Positions 11,093 through 19,455 are shown, counted from the first letter of the stretch. The stretch is 64,000 nt of DNA from Mesorhizobium_B sp035998495 (GCA_035998495.1 DASYHP010000080.1:62001-126000), one strand, 5' to 3'. Numbers and translations are program-made. Notes: generated by a model not told the origin, from the letters alone.

Positions 11093-11911
11093 GTGGCCGC
11101 GCCCGCCGCGGCCCCCGACCGCGATTTCCCCTGGTGGCTCGTGGTCGTGGCTGTGCTCGGCCTCCTGGCCGTCGCGGCGATCGCGGCGAGCGGGCTCTAC
11201 CGCCAGGTCTTCTCGACGGTCTCCGCGGGCATCGCCATCACGGCGTTCGTGACCGTGACGGCGTTCGCGCTCGCCGCCGCCTTGGGGCTCGGCATCGCGC
11301 TCATGGCGCTGTCTTCCAGCCTCGTCCTGCGGCAGGCGGCGCGCTTCTATGTCGAGATCATCCGCGGCGTGCCGATCCTGGTGCTCTTGTTCTGGATCGC
11401 CTTCGTGGGCGCGCCGGCCTTCGTGGCGGGGTGGAACGCGCTCACCGCGCCATTGCAGCAGGCGGGTCTCACCGGGGAACTTCTGGTGCGCGACGTCTCG
11501 CTGTTGTGGCGGGCGGTGCTTGCCCTCACCATCGGCTATTCCGCCTTCATCGCCGAGGTTTTTCGGGCGGGCATCCAGTCCGTGGACGGCGGCCAGATCG
11601 AGGCTGCCAAGGCGCTGGGGCTTTCGCGCTTCCAGCGTTTCCGCCTGATTGTCATGCCGCAGGCGATCCGCACCATCCTGCCCCCGCTCGGCAACGACTT
11701 CGTGGCCATGGTCAAGGACTCCTCGCTCGTCTCCGTGCTGGGCGTGGCGGACGTGACGCAGATGGGCAAAATCTATGCCGCGGGCTCGTTCCGCTTCTTC
11801 GAGACCTATTCCATCGTGGCCTTCATCTATCTCGTCCTGACCATGGGCCTGTCGCTCGCCTTGCGCGCGCTGGAACGGCGGTTGAGGCGTCACCGCAATG
11901 GTGCCGGCTAA
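11093..11911 (+). CDS. Amino-acid ABC transporter permease (HisM/GlnP type)
   Basis: This 272-residue inner-membrane permease pairs with the upstream binding protein. The first helix lies at about 10-35. The hydrophobic segments of the GltK/HisM fold follow, and the ATPase-coupling EAA loop is clear (EAAKALGLSRFQRFRLIVMP, then PPLGNDFVAMVKDSSL). The start is taken as GTG at 11093; alternative starts downstream cannot be excluded. Only one permease is present, so it may act as a homodimer. The cognate ATPase is missing from the window. Confidence 0.9.
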   Translation: MAAPAAAPDRDFPWWLVVVAVLGLLAVAAIAASGLYRQVFSTVSAGIAITAFVTVTAFALAAALGLGIALMALSSSLVLRQAARFYVEIIRGVPILVLLFWIAFVGAPAFVAGWNALTAPLQQAGLTGELLVRDVSLLWRAVLALTIGYSAFIAEVFRAGIQSVDGGQIEAAKALGLSRFQRFRLIVMPQAIRTILPPLGNDFVAMVKDSSLVSVLGVADVTQMGKIYAAGSFRFFETYSIVAFIYLVLTMGLSLALRALERRLRRHRNGAG

Positions 11912-11951
11912 GGAGCTTGTGCCGCGGTTCCGGCCTCCCTATGAACGTCGC

Positions 11952-12479
11952 ATGACCACGCTTTGGGACGAGTTCACGCACCCGACCTTCACGCCCTTTT
12001 CGGTGATCGGGGCGCGGCTCGTCTTCGCCGCCGCGCTGGGCGCCGTGATCGGCTTCGAGCGGGAATGGCGCAACCAGCCGGCAGGCTTCCGCACCCATAT
12101 CATGGTCTGCCTCGCCGCGGCCCTCATTGCGCTGATCGTCACCGAGATCACGCACAGCCCCGTCTTCGCCGGCGACACGTTCCGTTTCGATCCCATCCGC
12201 ATGGTGGAGGCGGTGACGGCCGGCATCGCCTTTCTCGCGGCCGGGCTGATCGTTTTCGCGCGCGGCGAAGTGAAGGGGCTGACCACGGGCGCGGGGCTGT
12301 GGTTCGCGGGCACGATCGGGCTCTGCTGCGGGCTGGGCCTCTGGCAGGTGGCCGGCCTCGCCACCGCGCTCGCCATGGTCGTCCTGGGCCTGCTCGGCAT
12401 CGTGCACCGCCGCGTCGCGAAAATCTCGCCGCATGCGGGCGAGTCGGACCCGACCGAAGGGCGGCAGGCGGAGCGCTGA
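11952..12479 (+). CDS. MgtC/SapB family membrane protein
   Basis: This 175-residue inner-membrane protein has the MgtC/SapB signature GAVIGFEREWRNQPAGFRTH near the N-terminus and four or five hydrophobic segments (VIGARLVFAAALGAVIG; IMVCLAAALIALIV; MVEAVTAGIAFLAAGLI; GLWFAGTIGLCCGLGLW; ATALAMVVLGLLGIV). MgtC proteins act in magnesium limitation and can inhibit ATP synthase; the role here is inferred only from family. A longer frame begins at 11898 and overlaps the permease. The ATG at 11952 fits the family N-terminus better. Confidence 0.88.
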   Translation: MTTLWDEFTHPTFTPFSVIGARLVFAAALGAVIGFEREWRNQPAGFRTHIMVCLAAALIALIVTEITHSPVFAGDTFRFDPIRMVEAVTAGIAFLAAGLIVFARGEVKGLTTGAGLWFAGTIGLCCGLGLWQVAGLATALAMVVLGLLGIVHRRVAKISPHAGESDPTEGRQAER

Positions 12480-12544
12480 AGCGGAAGCGCCGCCGTCAGG
12501 CTGGATTCTTGCCGCGGCGGGCGGTTTCTGCTAATGCGCGCGCC

Positions 12545-12661
12545 ATGGAAGAGCTGTTCGGCAATCCCGCCTACAGGCGCTTCACGCTGCAGGACAAGAA
12601 GCGCCTGCCGGCGCGCTTTTTCGCGCGGCTTTGCGGCGCCCGCACCGGCCTGCTCCGTTGA
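12545..12661 (+). CDS. Possible small basic protein of 38 residues upstream of leuC
   Basis: A short frame (MEELFGNPAYRRFTLQDKKR at its start) ends at 12661, 73 bases before leuC. It is Arg/Lys-rich, with a plausible mixed composition unlike the Ala/Gly/Arg strings of shadow frames here. The upstream sequence has a weak promoter-like TTGCCG and GCTAAT. It lacks a run of Leu codons, so it is not a classical leu attenuator peptide. I cannot assign a function and the call is tentative. Confidence 0.35.
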   Translation: MEELFGNPAYRRFTLQDKKRLPARFFARLCGARTGLLR

Positions 12662-12734
12662 GCTCCCTGCCTGCCGCTCAAGCTTGAGCGGTCGCCGTCA
12701 GCCTTCTCCTTCCTTCGCCAGGATTTTTGCCGCC

Positions 12735-14144
12735 ATGAGCGCACCCCGCACCCTTTACGACAAGATCTTCGACGACCATGTGGTCGACCGCCAGCCCGAC
12801 GGCACCTGCCTGCTGTATATCGACCGCCACCTCGTCCACGAGGTGACGAGCCCGCAGGCCTTCGAGGGCCTGCGCATGACCGGCAGACAAGTCCGGCACC
12901 CGGAAAAGACGCTGGCCGTGGTGGACCACAACGTGCCGACCTCGCCCGACCGCAAGTTCGGCATCAAGAACGAGGAGAGCCGCATCCAGGTCGAGGCGCT
13001 GGCCGGCAACGCGCGCGACTTCGGCGTGGAATATTACGACGCGGCCGACCTGCGCCAAGGGATCGTGCATATCGTCGGCCCCGAGCAGGGCTTCACCTTG
13101 CCCGGCATGACCATCGTCTGCGGCGACAGCCACACCTCGACCCACGGCGCCTTCGGGGCGCTCGCGCACGGCATCGGCACGTCCGAGGTGGAGCATGTGC
13201 TCGCCACCCAGACGCTGATCCAGAAAAAGGCCAAGAACATGCTGGTCGAGGTGAACGGCCAGTTGCCACCCGGCGTCACCGCCAAGGACGTCATCCTGGC
13301 CATCATCGGCGAGATCGGCACGGCCGGCGGCACGGGCTATGTCATCGAATACGCCGGCGAGGCGATCCGCGCGCTTTCGATGGAAGGGCGTATGACGGTC
13401 TGCAACATGTCGATCGAGGGCGGGGCGCGGGCGGGCCTGATCGCGCCCGACGAGACCACGTTCCGCTACATCGAGGGCCGGCCCAAGGCGCCGAAAGGCG
13501 AGGCCTGGGGCATGGCGCGCCGCTATTGGGACACGCTCGGCACGGACGAGGGCGCGCGGTTCGACCACATCGTGCGGCTGGACGCCTCCAGCCTGCCGCC
13601 GATCGTCTCCTGGGGCTCGAGCCCCGAGGATGTCGTGGCGGTGACGGGCGTGGTGCCCGACCCGGAAACGATTCCGGACGAGAACAAGCGCAACTCCAAG
13701 AAGCGGGCGCTCGACTATATGGGCCTGCAGCCGGGCACCAGGATCACCGATATCGCACTCGACCGCGTGTTCATCGGCTCCTGCACCAACGGCCGCATCG
13801 AGGATTTGCGCGCCGTGGCCAAGGTGGTCGAGGGCCGCAAGGTTCATGAGCGCGTCGACGCGATGATCGTGCCGGGCTCGGGTCTCGTGAAGGCGCAGGC
13901 GGAAGCCGAGGGTTTGGACAAGATCTTCCTGGCCGCCGGCTTCGACTGGCGCGAGCCGGGCTGCTCCATGTGCCTGGCCATGAACGACGACCGCTTGAAG
14001 CCGGGCGAGCGCTGCGCCTCGACCTCCAACCGCAACTTCGAGGGCCGCCAGGGTTTCAAGGGCCGCACCCATCTCGTGTCGCCGGCCATGGCCGCGGCGG
14101 CCGCCGTGGCGGGAAAATTCGTGGACATCCGCGAGTGGCGGTGA
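12735..14144 (+). CDS. leuC: 3-isopropylmalate dehydratase large subunit
   Basis: LeuC with LeuD isomerises 2-isopropylmalate to 3-isopropylmalate in leucine synthesis. The 469-residue aconitase-type protein has the 4Fe-4S cysteines in FIGSCTNGR and PGCSMCLAMN, the CGDSHTSTHGAFGA motif and the RNFEGRQG C-terminal signature. The ATG at 12735 gives the standard N-terminus (RTLYDKIFDDHVV). leuD is not in the window, as is common in Rhizobiales where leuC and leuD are separated. Confidence 0.97.
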   Translation: MSAPRTLYDKIFDDHVVDRQPDGTCLLYIDRHLVHEVTSPQAFEGLRMTGRQVRHPEKTLAVVDHNVPTSPDRKFGIKNEESRIQVEALAGNARDFGVEYYDAADLRQGIVHIVGPEQGFTLPGMTIVCGDSHTSTHGAFGALAHGIGTSEVEHVLATQTLIQKKAKNMLVEVNGQLPPGVTAKDVILAIIGEIGTAGGTGYVIEYAGEAIRALSMEGRMTVCNMSIEGGARAGLIAPDETTFRYIEGRPKAPKGEAWGMARRYWDTLGTDEGARFDHIVRLDASSLPPIVSWGSSPEDVVAVTGVVPDPETIPDENKRNSKKRALDYMGLQPGTRITDIALDRVFIGSCTNGRIEDLRAVAKVVEGRKVHERVDAMIVPGSGLVKAQAEAEGLDKIFLAAGFDWREPGCSMCLAMNDDRLKPGERCASTSNRNFEGRQGFKGRTHLVSPAMAAAAAVAGKFVDIREWR

Positions 14145-14177
14145 GGGTCGGCTGCGCCTGCGCGCGCGGGCGGCGCG

Positions 14178-15044
14178 TCATGACGTGTCGGGGCGCTCCA
14201 GGGCCAGGATGGCGAGGTGGTCGGCGTCCCTGAGGATTTCGTGGACCGCATGGGCGGACCGCCGCGAAAGGCCGGCCCTTCGACCGAGGCTCAGGAGGCG
14301 GCCGGGCCTGAGCGGCCAAACACGGCGGATGCTGCCGGGCCGCGCGCCTTGCGCCTCCGCGCTCCGCATCCGCCAGCGCGCGAAGCGCCTCGCCTCGCGG
14401 GGCAGGTCGTCAAGCGCGGAGGCCAGCGCGTGGAGCCGCAGGGCGAGGCGCGTGGCGTCGAGCGCGTCGTCGGGCGCAGGCGAGCGGCGGCCCTTCGACG
14501 TCTGCTTGAGAGGCACGGGATGGGGTGCGCTCCAACCCGGCGCGCAGACGCGCGGCACGCCGCTTGCGGTCTTTCGCCTGACGCCGCCCGTCCGGGGCAG
14601 CGGATCGAAAAGGGGCAGGCAGGGCGTGCGCGGCCGCGGCGCGCGGCTCGGCCGCAGATGGGGCGGCGTCCAGATGCCGGTGACGGCGCCGGGGCGCCCG
14701 CCCTTCGAGCGCTCAGAGGGCGGCTTCGGCTTGCGCAGGTGGGCGGGCGGCAGCGTGACGACCAAGCCTTGCGCGGCGGCGATGACCAGCCGCCGCGCCG
14801 CGGCTTCGGCCGGACGCAAGAGCCGCAGCACGGCGCGATGCAGGTGGCGGGGGAGCGTGGGCCGGGCGCACCCTTGATCCCCACCGGCGCCGCCCCCGCT
14901 CCCGCCGTCCCGCGTGGAGGAAGGGCCGGCGGGCTCCGCCCCGCCGGAGACGCGCGAGAGCGGGAACGCCGCCGTGGCGACGAGCGCCGCGACCACGCGC
15001 TTCAGCGCCTCGTGGTTGCGCTCGATGGCATCGGTCCAATCCAT
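14178..15044 (-). CDS. Conserved alphaproteobacterial protein of unknown function
   Basis: A 288-residue protein that I recognise only as a type of hypothetical protein seen in Rhizobiales. Its start MDWTDAIERNHEALKRVVAA is followed by a hydrophobic helix (about 17-32), a basic central region with RHLHRAVLRLLRPAEAAARR, and an Arg/Pro-rich middle. The C-terminal third has helical content (LRLHALASALDDLPREARRF). No catalytic motif or known domain is evident. It is convergent with leuC (33 bases between stop codons). Confidence 0.72.
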   Translation of the reverse strand: MDWTDAIERNHEALKRVVAALVATAAFPLSRVSGGAEPAGPSSTRDGGSGGGAGGDQGCARPTLPRHLHRAVLRLLRPAEAAARRLVIAAAQGLVVTLPPAHLRKPKPPSERSKGGRPGAVTGIWTPPHLRPSRAPRPRTPCLPLFDPLPRTGGVRRKTASGVPRVCAPGWSAPHPVPLKQTSKGRRSPAPDDALDATRLALRLHALASALDDLPREARRFARWRMRSAEAQGARPGSIRRVWPLRPGRLLSLGRRAGLSRRSAHAVHEILRDADHLAILALERPDTS

Positions 15045-15346
15045 TCCCGCCCCCTGCGTTCAAGGCCGGATTTTCCGGCGGCGCGAAAAGGGGTGGACGA
15101 AACGGGGCGAAGATTTCTTGCCGCTCGGGCTTAAGTGCTTGAACAAGGCAGGAAAAAAGTCTGGAGGCTCGATGAGCCTGTCCATCACCAGGACGCGCGC
15201 GCCAGGCGCAGGATCGAAGAGGCGGAAAGCGGGCACGGCTCAAACCTCACGCAAGCGTCGCGAGCTTGGCGCCGCGACGGTCAAGGGTCCATCAGCCGCA
15301 GGGCGGGCGCAGCGACCTATCCACGGTGGCGACTCTTCACGCCTTC
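15045..15346. other. Intergenic stretch without a recognised gene
   Basis: About 300 bases between two minus-strand genes. It holds the upstream region of the gene starting at 15044. I see no convincing coding frame, RNA gene, repeat or terminator in it. Confidence 0.5.
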
Positions 15347-15664
15347 TCACCCTTCCGCAGGGCGGCGGATGATCTCGTGAAAGCTGTCGCGGCGGCCGGG
15401 CTGGTCGGTCAGCACCACCAAGGCCAGTTCCTGCTTGTCGAACTCCTGGAACCAGTCGTCCCATTCCACGAGCTCGTAGCCGCCGGCGTTCACCGGGCGT
15501 TCCTGGAGGTCCATGTCCTGGTATGCGGCCTGGTCGAAGACGAGGCGCAGGAGCGGCTGGGTGCCGGCCTCGGTCGAGACGTCCACGATGGCGGGAAAGC
15601 CCATGCGCGCGGCCGCCCAGTCGCGGATCGCTTCTCGATCGGTCAGCGTGACGGTGTCGGCCAT
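15347..15664 (-). CDS. Small conserved hypothetical protein, acidic
   Basis: This 105-residue protein is acidic and soluble, with no signal or membrane segment. Its composition (many Asp, Glu, Phe, Trp) is unlike shadow frames. A GGAGG-like site lies just upstream of the ATG (GAGGAGGGTTTCC on the minus strand). Recognisable segments are MGFPAIVDVSTEAGTQPLLR and ELVEWDDWFQEFDKQELALV. Function unknown. It resembles small Rhizobiales proteins annotated only as hypothetical. Confidence 0.75.
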   Translation of the reverse strand: MADTVTLTDREAIRDWAAARMGFPAIVDVSTEAGTQPLLRLVFDQAAYQDMDLQERPVNAGGYELVEWDDWFQEFDKQELALVVLTDQPGRRDSFHEIIRRPAEG

Positions 15665-15737
15665 GGAAACCCTCCTCGGGAAGCTTTGGAAAAGTGTCCG
15701 GCCAAACGCCGCCCCACGAAAGCGGTTCCTCCCGCGG

Positions 15738-16550
15738 TCAGGACGGGTCGGCGGCGGCCGGCTCCGGCGCAGCGCCTTGCGTCACCAGGCGGTAGCGCGA
15801 AAGTTCCTCGCGCGAGAGCATGTAAAGCGAGCCGGGCGGCGTATCGAGCGCGTGCAGCCAGAGCGCGGGGTCCACGTCCATGCCGCGCAGGTGCCGCGAA
15901 ATCGTCGCCGTGGTGGCCTGGGCGTCGGCCAGCGCCTGGGCCGAGGTGACGAGCGGCCCGCCGTCCGAGGCGTAGAACTGGTGGACTCCGACATGCGCCT
16001 TGGGCGCCGCTTCCCGCCGGACGCCGCCGGCGAACATCAGCGGGCAGGACGAGGCGCAGGTCTTTTCGTTCTCCACCCGCGTGTTCAGCCCGCGCTTGCG
16101 GATTTCCTCGGCCATGCGGATGGCCTCGGTCAGCACGCCGCCGGGCGAGTCGAGCGAAACGGTGGCGACATATTCGCCGCGCGCCTCGAGCTCGGCGACA
16201 AGGCGGGCCGAGGCGCCCGCGTCGATGTTCCCGCGCGCTTCGAGCACGCCGTCCTGGACCAGCGTGAAGCGCATGGGCTCGCCCGCCGGCACGCCCGGCG
16301 CGGGCGAGAGCGGCGCGGCCGTATCGGCCGGAGCCGCGCCGCCGCCCCAGCCATGAGCCAGGCCGAGATCGCGCAGGTCGATCAGAAGCGCCGCGACCGC
16401 GCCGATCAGGAGGCCGCGAAAGGCCCAGCGCGCCACCTCGCCGTCATCGAAGCGGGCGAAATAGCGGAGGAGAAGGTTCTTCGGCCTGGTCCGGCTCGCG
16501 GGCGGCAAGCCCGTTCCGGCAGGGCGCGGCGGCGGCGCAGGCTCGCTCAC
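15738..16550 (-). CDS. ClpP-like periplasmic protease-fold protein (COG3904 type)
   Basis: This 270-residue protein has a Pro-rich cytoplasmic N-terminus, one transmembrane helix (about 43-60), a linker, and a C-terminal ClpP/crotonase-like domain. The domain contains VSLDSPGGVLTEAIRMAEEI (substrate-binding strand-turn), TCASSCPLMFAGG with the expected nucleophile Ser near 168, and VGVHQFYA with a candidate His at 190, the arrangement of COG3904 predicted periplasmic serine proteases. The two Cys that flank the serine (165, 169) could form a disulfide. Its start overlaps the stop of the membrane-protein gene at 16547 (ATGA), which suggests a functional pair. Confidence 0.82.
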   Translation of the reverse strand: MSEPAPPPRPAGTGLPPASRTRPKNLLLRYFARFDDGEVARWAFRGLLIGAVAALLIDLRDLGLAHGWGGGAAPADTAAPLSPAPGVPAGEPMRFTLVQDGVLEARGNIDAGASARLVAELEARGEYVATVSLDSPGGVLTEAIRMAEEIRKRGLNTRVENEKTCASSCPLMFAGGVRREAAPKAHVGVHQFYASDGGPLVTSAQALADAQATTATISRHLRGMDVDPALWLHALDTPPGSLYMLSREELSRYRLVTQGAAPEPAAADPS

Positions 16551-17875
16551 GGCTCGGTGCGCGGCTTGCGCTCCCCGAGCGTCAGGGGCGTGACGTTTTC
16601 GGCCCGCGCGGAAACGGCCGGCCCCGGCTCGGCGGCGGCTTCGGCGTTTACGGCCGCGACGATGTCGGCGCGCTCGTTTTCGCGCAGCCTCGCGCGGAAC
16701 TGCTCCTGCAATTCCACCGCGCGGAAGAGCTCCGCCGCCGTCATCCGGTCGGCGTCGCTGAGACTCTCCTCCGAGCGGCGGATCGCGCCATGCACCACGG
16801 CCATGATGCCCACGAGAACGGCGGGCAGGAGGTCGATGGAGATGGCGCCCGCCCAGGACGGGATGAAGTCGCCGGCATAGCGCAGGACGGCCTCGGCCGA
16901 GGTGAGGGGCACGTAGCGGCGCTCCTCGACTCGTGGCTGGGCGAGGATTTCGTTGGCCGCATCCGCCAGCGCTTGGCTCTGGGCGGCGACGGAGGCGCGG
17001 ATCGTCCCCATCACCTGGTCCTGACGGCCGACCAGGTCGGCGTCCCGGCCGTCCGCCACGGGCGCTATGAAGCCCAAGGACAGATCGCTCGCCGCGCGGC
17101 TGACGGAGGGGGCGATGGACGTGCGCTCGAGGGCCGCGACCACGCCGCCGAGCGCGACCGACGCGCTCGCGAACTGGTCGGAGCGCTCGGCGATGGGACC
17201 CGGCGCGGAGACGAGGCTGCGCATGGTGGCGAGATGCGTCTGGCCCTCGGCGAAGCGCGCGTCGATGGTTTCGCGGGAAGCGGCGACGGTGGCCTTGAGC
17301 TCCTTCATCTGCGCGGCCATCTGGGTGAGCAACTGCACCACGGAGCCCGAGCCGGTCGTGCCGGTCAGCGCCCCGCTGCTGCGCTCATCTTCGGCGAGCC
17401 GCGAGAAACGCTCGCCGGCGCGCTGGATGTCGGGCAGCAGCGAAAGCGCCGCCAGCGCGTTGCCGTGCGCCTGGTCGAGGTCGGCGGTCAGGTCTTCGAG
17501 CGTGATGGCAAGATGCTGCTCGACGGCCGCCGAGCCCGCGAGCGCCGCCGCGTTCAGCCAGGACGACATGGCCACGATCATGCCCGAGCCGAGCAGCATC
17601 ATGGCGATCAGCGCCAGCAGGGCGCCCGTCTCGCGCATGAGCGGCACGAAGCGGATCAGATAAGTCCAGAAGCCGTACATGGCGACCGAGACCGAGGCCG
17701 CGTAGATGACGGCGGCGGCGAACACGATGGCCGCCGAGCCGTCGAGCAGCGAGCGCACGCCCAGATAGGTGTAGACGCCCGAGCCCAGCGCCAGCGTCGC
17801 GAGCACGAAGCGCGTCATGGTCTCCAGGCTGCCGATCTGCAGCCTGAGCTTGTGCGCGTCGCCTGCGTTCCTCAT
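16547..17875 (-). CDS. Multi-pass membrane protein with large coiled-coil-like domain, unknown function
   Basis: This 442-residue protein has three N-terminal transmembrane helices (about 20-40, 47-70, 84-106), a long helical hydrophilic domain (about 110-345) rich in Ala, Glu, Ser and Thr, a fourth helix (about 350-370, SIDLLPAVLVGIMAVVHGAI) and a charged C-terminal tail. The shape, with membrane helices bracketing an extracytoplasmic helical domain, recalls chemoreceptor-like or tetraspan sensors, but no HAMP, kinase or MCP signature is visible. It is translationally coupled to the ClpP-like gene at 16550. I do not recognise the family. Confidence 0.8.
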   Translation of the reverse strand: MRNAGDAHKLRLQIGSLETMTRFVLATLALGSGVYTYLGVRSLLDGSAAIVFAAAVIYAASVSVAMYGFWTYLIRFVPLMRETGALLALIAMMLLGSGMIVAMSSWLNAAALAGSAAVEQHLAITLEDLTADLDQAHGNALAALSLLPDIQRAGERFSRLAEDERSSGALTGTTGSGSVVQLLTQMAAQMKELKATVAASRETIDARFAEGQTHLATMRSLVSAPGPIAERSDQFASASVALGGVVAALERTSIAPSVSRAASDLSLGFIAPVADGRDADLVGRQDQVMGTIRASVAAQSQALADAANEILAQPRVEERRYVPLTSAEAVLRYAGDFIPSWAGAISIDLLPAVLVGIMAVVHGAIRRSEESLSDADRMTAAELFRAVELQEQFRARLRENERADIVAAVNAEAAAEPGPAVSARAENVTPLTLGERKPRTEP

Positions 17876-17992
17876 GGCCGCCCGGTCCTTCGCCAGCGTT
17901 TCCCAGGGCCGAACAGGTGCGGAGGGAAGTTGTTCGAAAAAGGGCTGGCGGGCGAGACCCCCGTCGAGCCTCGTCCGCGCCTCAGCCCACGT

Positions 17993-18385
17993 CTAATCCG
18001 CGAGCGGGTGGCAGGTGCCGCCGATCACCGGCAGCTCGCCGTCGGCCAAGCCATACATGTAGTCGCGGCCCTTGAGCAGCACGGGCGGACGGTAGCAGTG
18101 GCGGTAATGGACGGCGTCGCCATCGCGGCGCGCTCGGCCTTCGTCGCGGCCGTCCGCGCCGTGGACCACTTTGGGCCGGCCTGCGTCCACGAAGTCGGCG
18201 AGCTCCGGCGCGAGATGGCCCTTGCCCACGACGATGCGCTTGTAGCCCGCGCTCGACCAGACCACGAGATTGCCGAAACTGTCGGCCTCCACGCGGTCGC
18301 GCGGCCGGTCGGCGGATGCCGGCGTGGCGAGCGCCGCCATGCCCAGGGCAAGGGCGGCCGCCGCAAGGACACTCTTCATCAGCAT
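17993..18385 (-). CDS. Small secreted protein, unknown function
   Basis: This 130-residue protein has a clear Sec signal peptide (MLMKSVLAAAALALGMAALA, cleavage after ASA). The mature protein has one Cys pair (HYRHCYRPP and GGTCHPLAD) that could form a disulfide in the periplasm. The start at 18385 is chosen for AAGGAG six bases upstream. It faces the MliC-like lipoprotein gene and shares with it a 100-base region holding a perfect CtrA-type sequence. Confidence 0.8.
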   Translation of the reverse strand: MLMKSVLAAAALALGMAALATPASADRPRDRVEADSFGNLVVWSSAGYKRIVVGKGHLAPELADFVDAGRPKVVHGADGRDEGRARRDGDAVHYRHCYRPPVLLKGRDYMYGLADGELPVIGGTCHPLAD

Positions 18386-18420
18386 GAGAAACTCCTTCGG
18401 GTCGGGGACGGAATCTGACA

Positions 18421-18437
18421 TTAACCTTTTCTTAACC
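18421..18437. promoter_or_regulatory. CtrA-type binding site (TTAA-N7-TTAAC) between divergent envelope genes
   Basis: The sequence TTAACCTTTTCTTAACC exactly matches the TTAA-N7-TTAAC consensus of the alphaproteobacterial cell-cycle regulator CtrA. It lies 36 bases upstream of the secreted-protein start (18385, minus) and 49 bases upstream of the lipoprotein start (18486, plus), where it could control both. A further GTTAAC half-site overlaps the start codon region at 18488-18493. TTAA is rare in this GC-rich DNA, which makes a chance match less likely. Confidence 0.6.
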
Positions 18438-18485
18438 AAGCACGGAAGTGTGTGGTTGCCTGAGCGGCAGGGCGGATCAGCGAAC

Positions 18486-18878
18486 ATGGTTAACGGCAGG
18501 GCCGGCGCGGACCGGCGAAAGCGAGGGGCCCGGCTTGCCGCCTGCGGCTGGCTCGCGCTTTCGGCCGCGTCCTGCACGCTCTTAGGGGAGCGTGACGCAT
18601 CGCTCGCCCCGCCGGTGGCGGTCGCCGCGCCCGACGAGGCGGGATCGGGCGCGCCGCGCTATGCGAGCTACGCCTGCGGCGCCCTCGGCGCCATGACGGT
18701 GGAGAACTTCCAGACCTCGGCGCTCGTGGTGCCGCCGGACGGGCCGAGCGCCGAACTGCCGGCCCGCCCGGCGGGCCAGAGCCGCCGGTTCAGCTCGGCC
18801 GCGCAGTCGCTCGTGCTGGAGGAGGGGCGGGCGGTGCTTTCCCGCTCCGGCCAGCCGGACCTGGTCTGCACGGGCTGA
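18486..18878 (+). CDS. Probable MliC-like (C-type lysozyme inhibitor) lipoprotein
   Basis: This 130-residue protein has a basic N-terminus, a hydrophobic stretch (LAACGWLALSAASC) and a probable lipobox Cys near residue 30, so it is likely a lipoprotein. The C-terminal 75 residues fit the MliC fold pattern: YACGALGAMTVENF at the start, a central strand ending in RRFSSAAQSLVLEEG, and a terminal Cys (DLVCTG) that would pair with the first. MliC proteins inhibit host C-type lysozymes at the cell surface. The match is by pattern only and moderately sure. Confidence 0.6.
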   Translation: MVNGRAGADRRKRGARLAACGWLALSAASCTLLGERDASLAPPVAVAAPDEAGSGAPRYASYACGALGAMTVENFQTSALVVPPDGPSAELPARPAGQSRRFSSAAQSLVLEEGRAVLSRSGQPDLVCTG

Positions 18879-19049
18879 AGCCCGCGCGGGCCTCCCCGCC
18901 GCCTCATTCCCGGGCGCCTCTTCCCCTTCGCCCGCCCGCGACCAAATGAGGCCGAAGAGTGGCTTTTCGGCGCTTCGGCGCTAGCCTAGAAGACTTCCAA
19001 AGCCCTGGCGCGCCCGCAAGAGGCGCGCGTCCCAACGGAACGAAGAACC

Positions 19050-19451
19050 ATGAGCCGAACGGCCCCACCTCGCGCGCGGCCCATTTCGCCGCACCTCACC
19101 ATTTACGGCCTTTCCATCACGATGTGGATGTCGATCGCGCACCGCATCACGGGGGCGGCGCTTTACGTCGGCACGGCCCTGGTGGCCTGGTGGCTGCTCG
19201 CCTCCGCCGGCTCGCGGGGGTCCTTCGACGTCATGTCGGGCGTGTTCGGCTCGTGGTTCGGGCTCCTCGTGCTGTTCGGCTATACCTGGGTCTTGATCCA
19301 CCACATGATGGGCGGCATCCGCCACCTGATCTGGGACACCGGCCACGGGCTCGAGCGCAACAATTCCAGCAAGCTCGCCTGGGCGACCCTCATCGGCTCC
19401 GCGTCGCTGACGCTTCTGGTGTGGGCCGCCGCGTTTCTCTTGAGGAGCTGA
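19050..19451 (+). CDS. sdhC: Succinate dehydrogenase cytochrome b556 subunit
   Basis: SdhC anchors complex II in the membrane and binds heme b and ubiquinone. The 133-residue protein has three transmembrane helices and the family signature RPISPHLTIYGLSITMWMSI, HRITGAALYVG, and the heme-ligand His region HHMMGGIRHLIWD. It begins the sdhCDA operon. sdhD follows after four bases. Confidence 0.96.
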   Translation: MSRTAPPRARPISPHLTIYGLSITMWMSIAHRITGAALYVGTALVAWWLLASAGSRGSFDVMSGVFGSWFGLLVLFGYTWVLIHHMMGGIRHLIWDTGHGLERNNSSKLAWATLIGSASLTLLVWAAAFLLRS

Positions 19452-19455
19452 CGCC

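Noticed and set aside
10124..11893. A 589-residue minus-strand open frame across the ABC transporter genes
   Set aside because: Antisense to a clear binding protein and permease; rich in Arg, His and Gly with no motifs.
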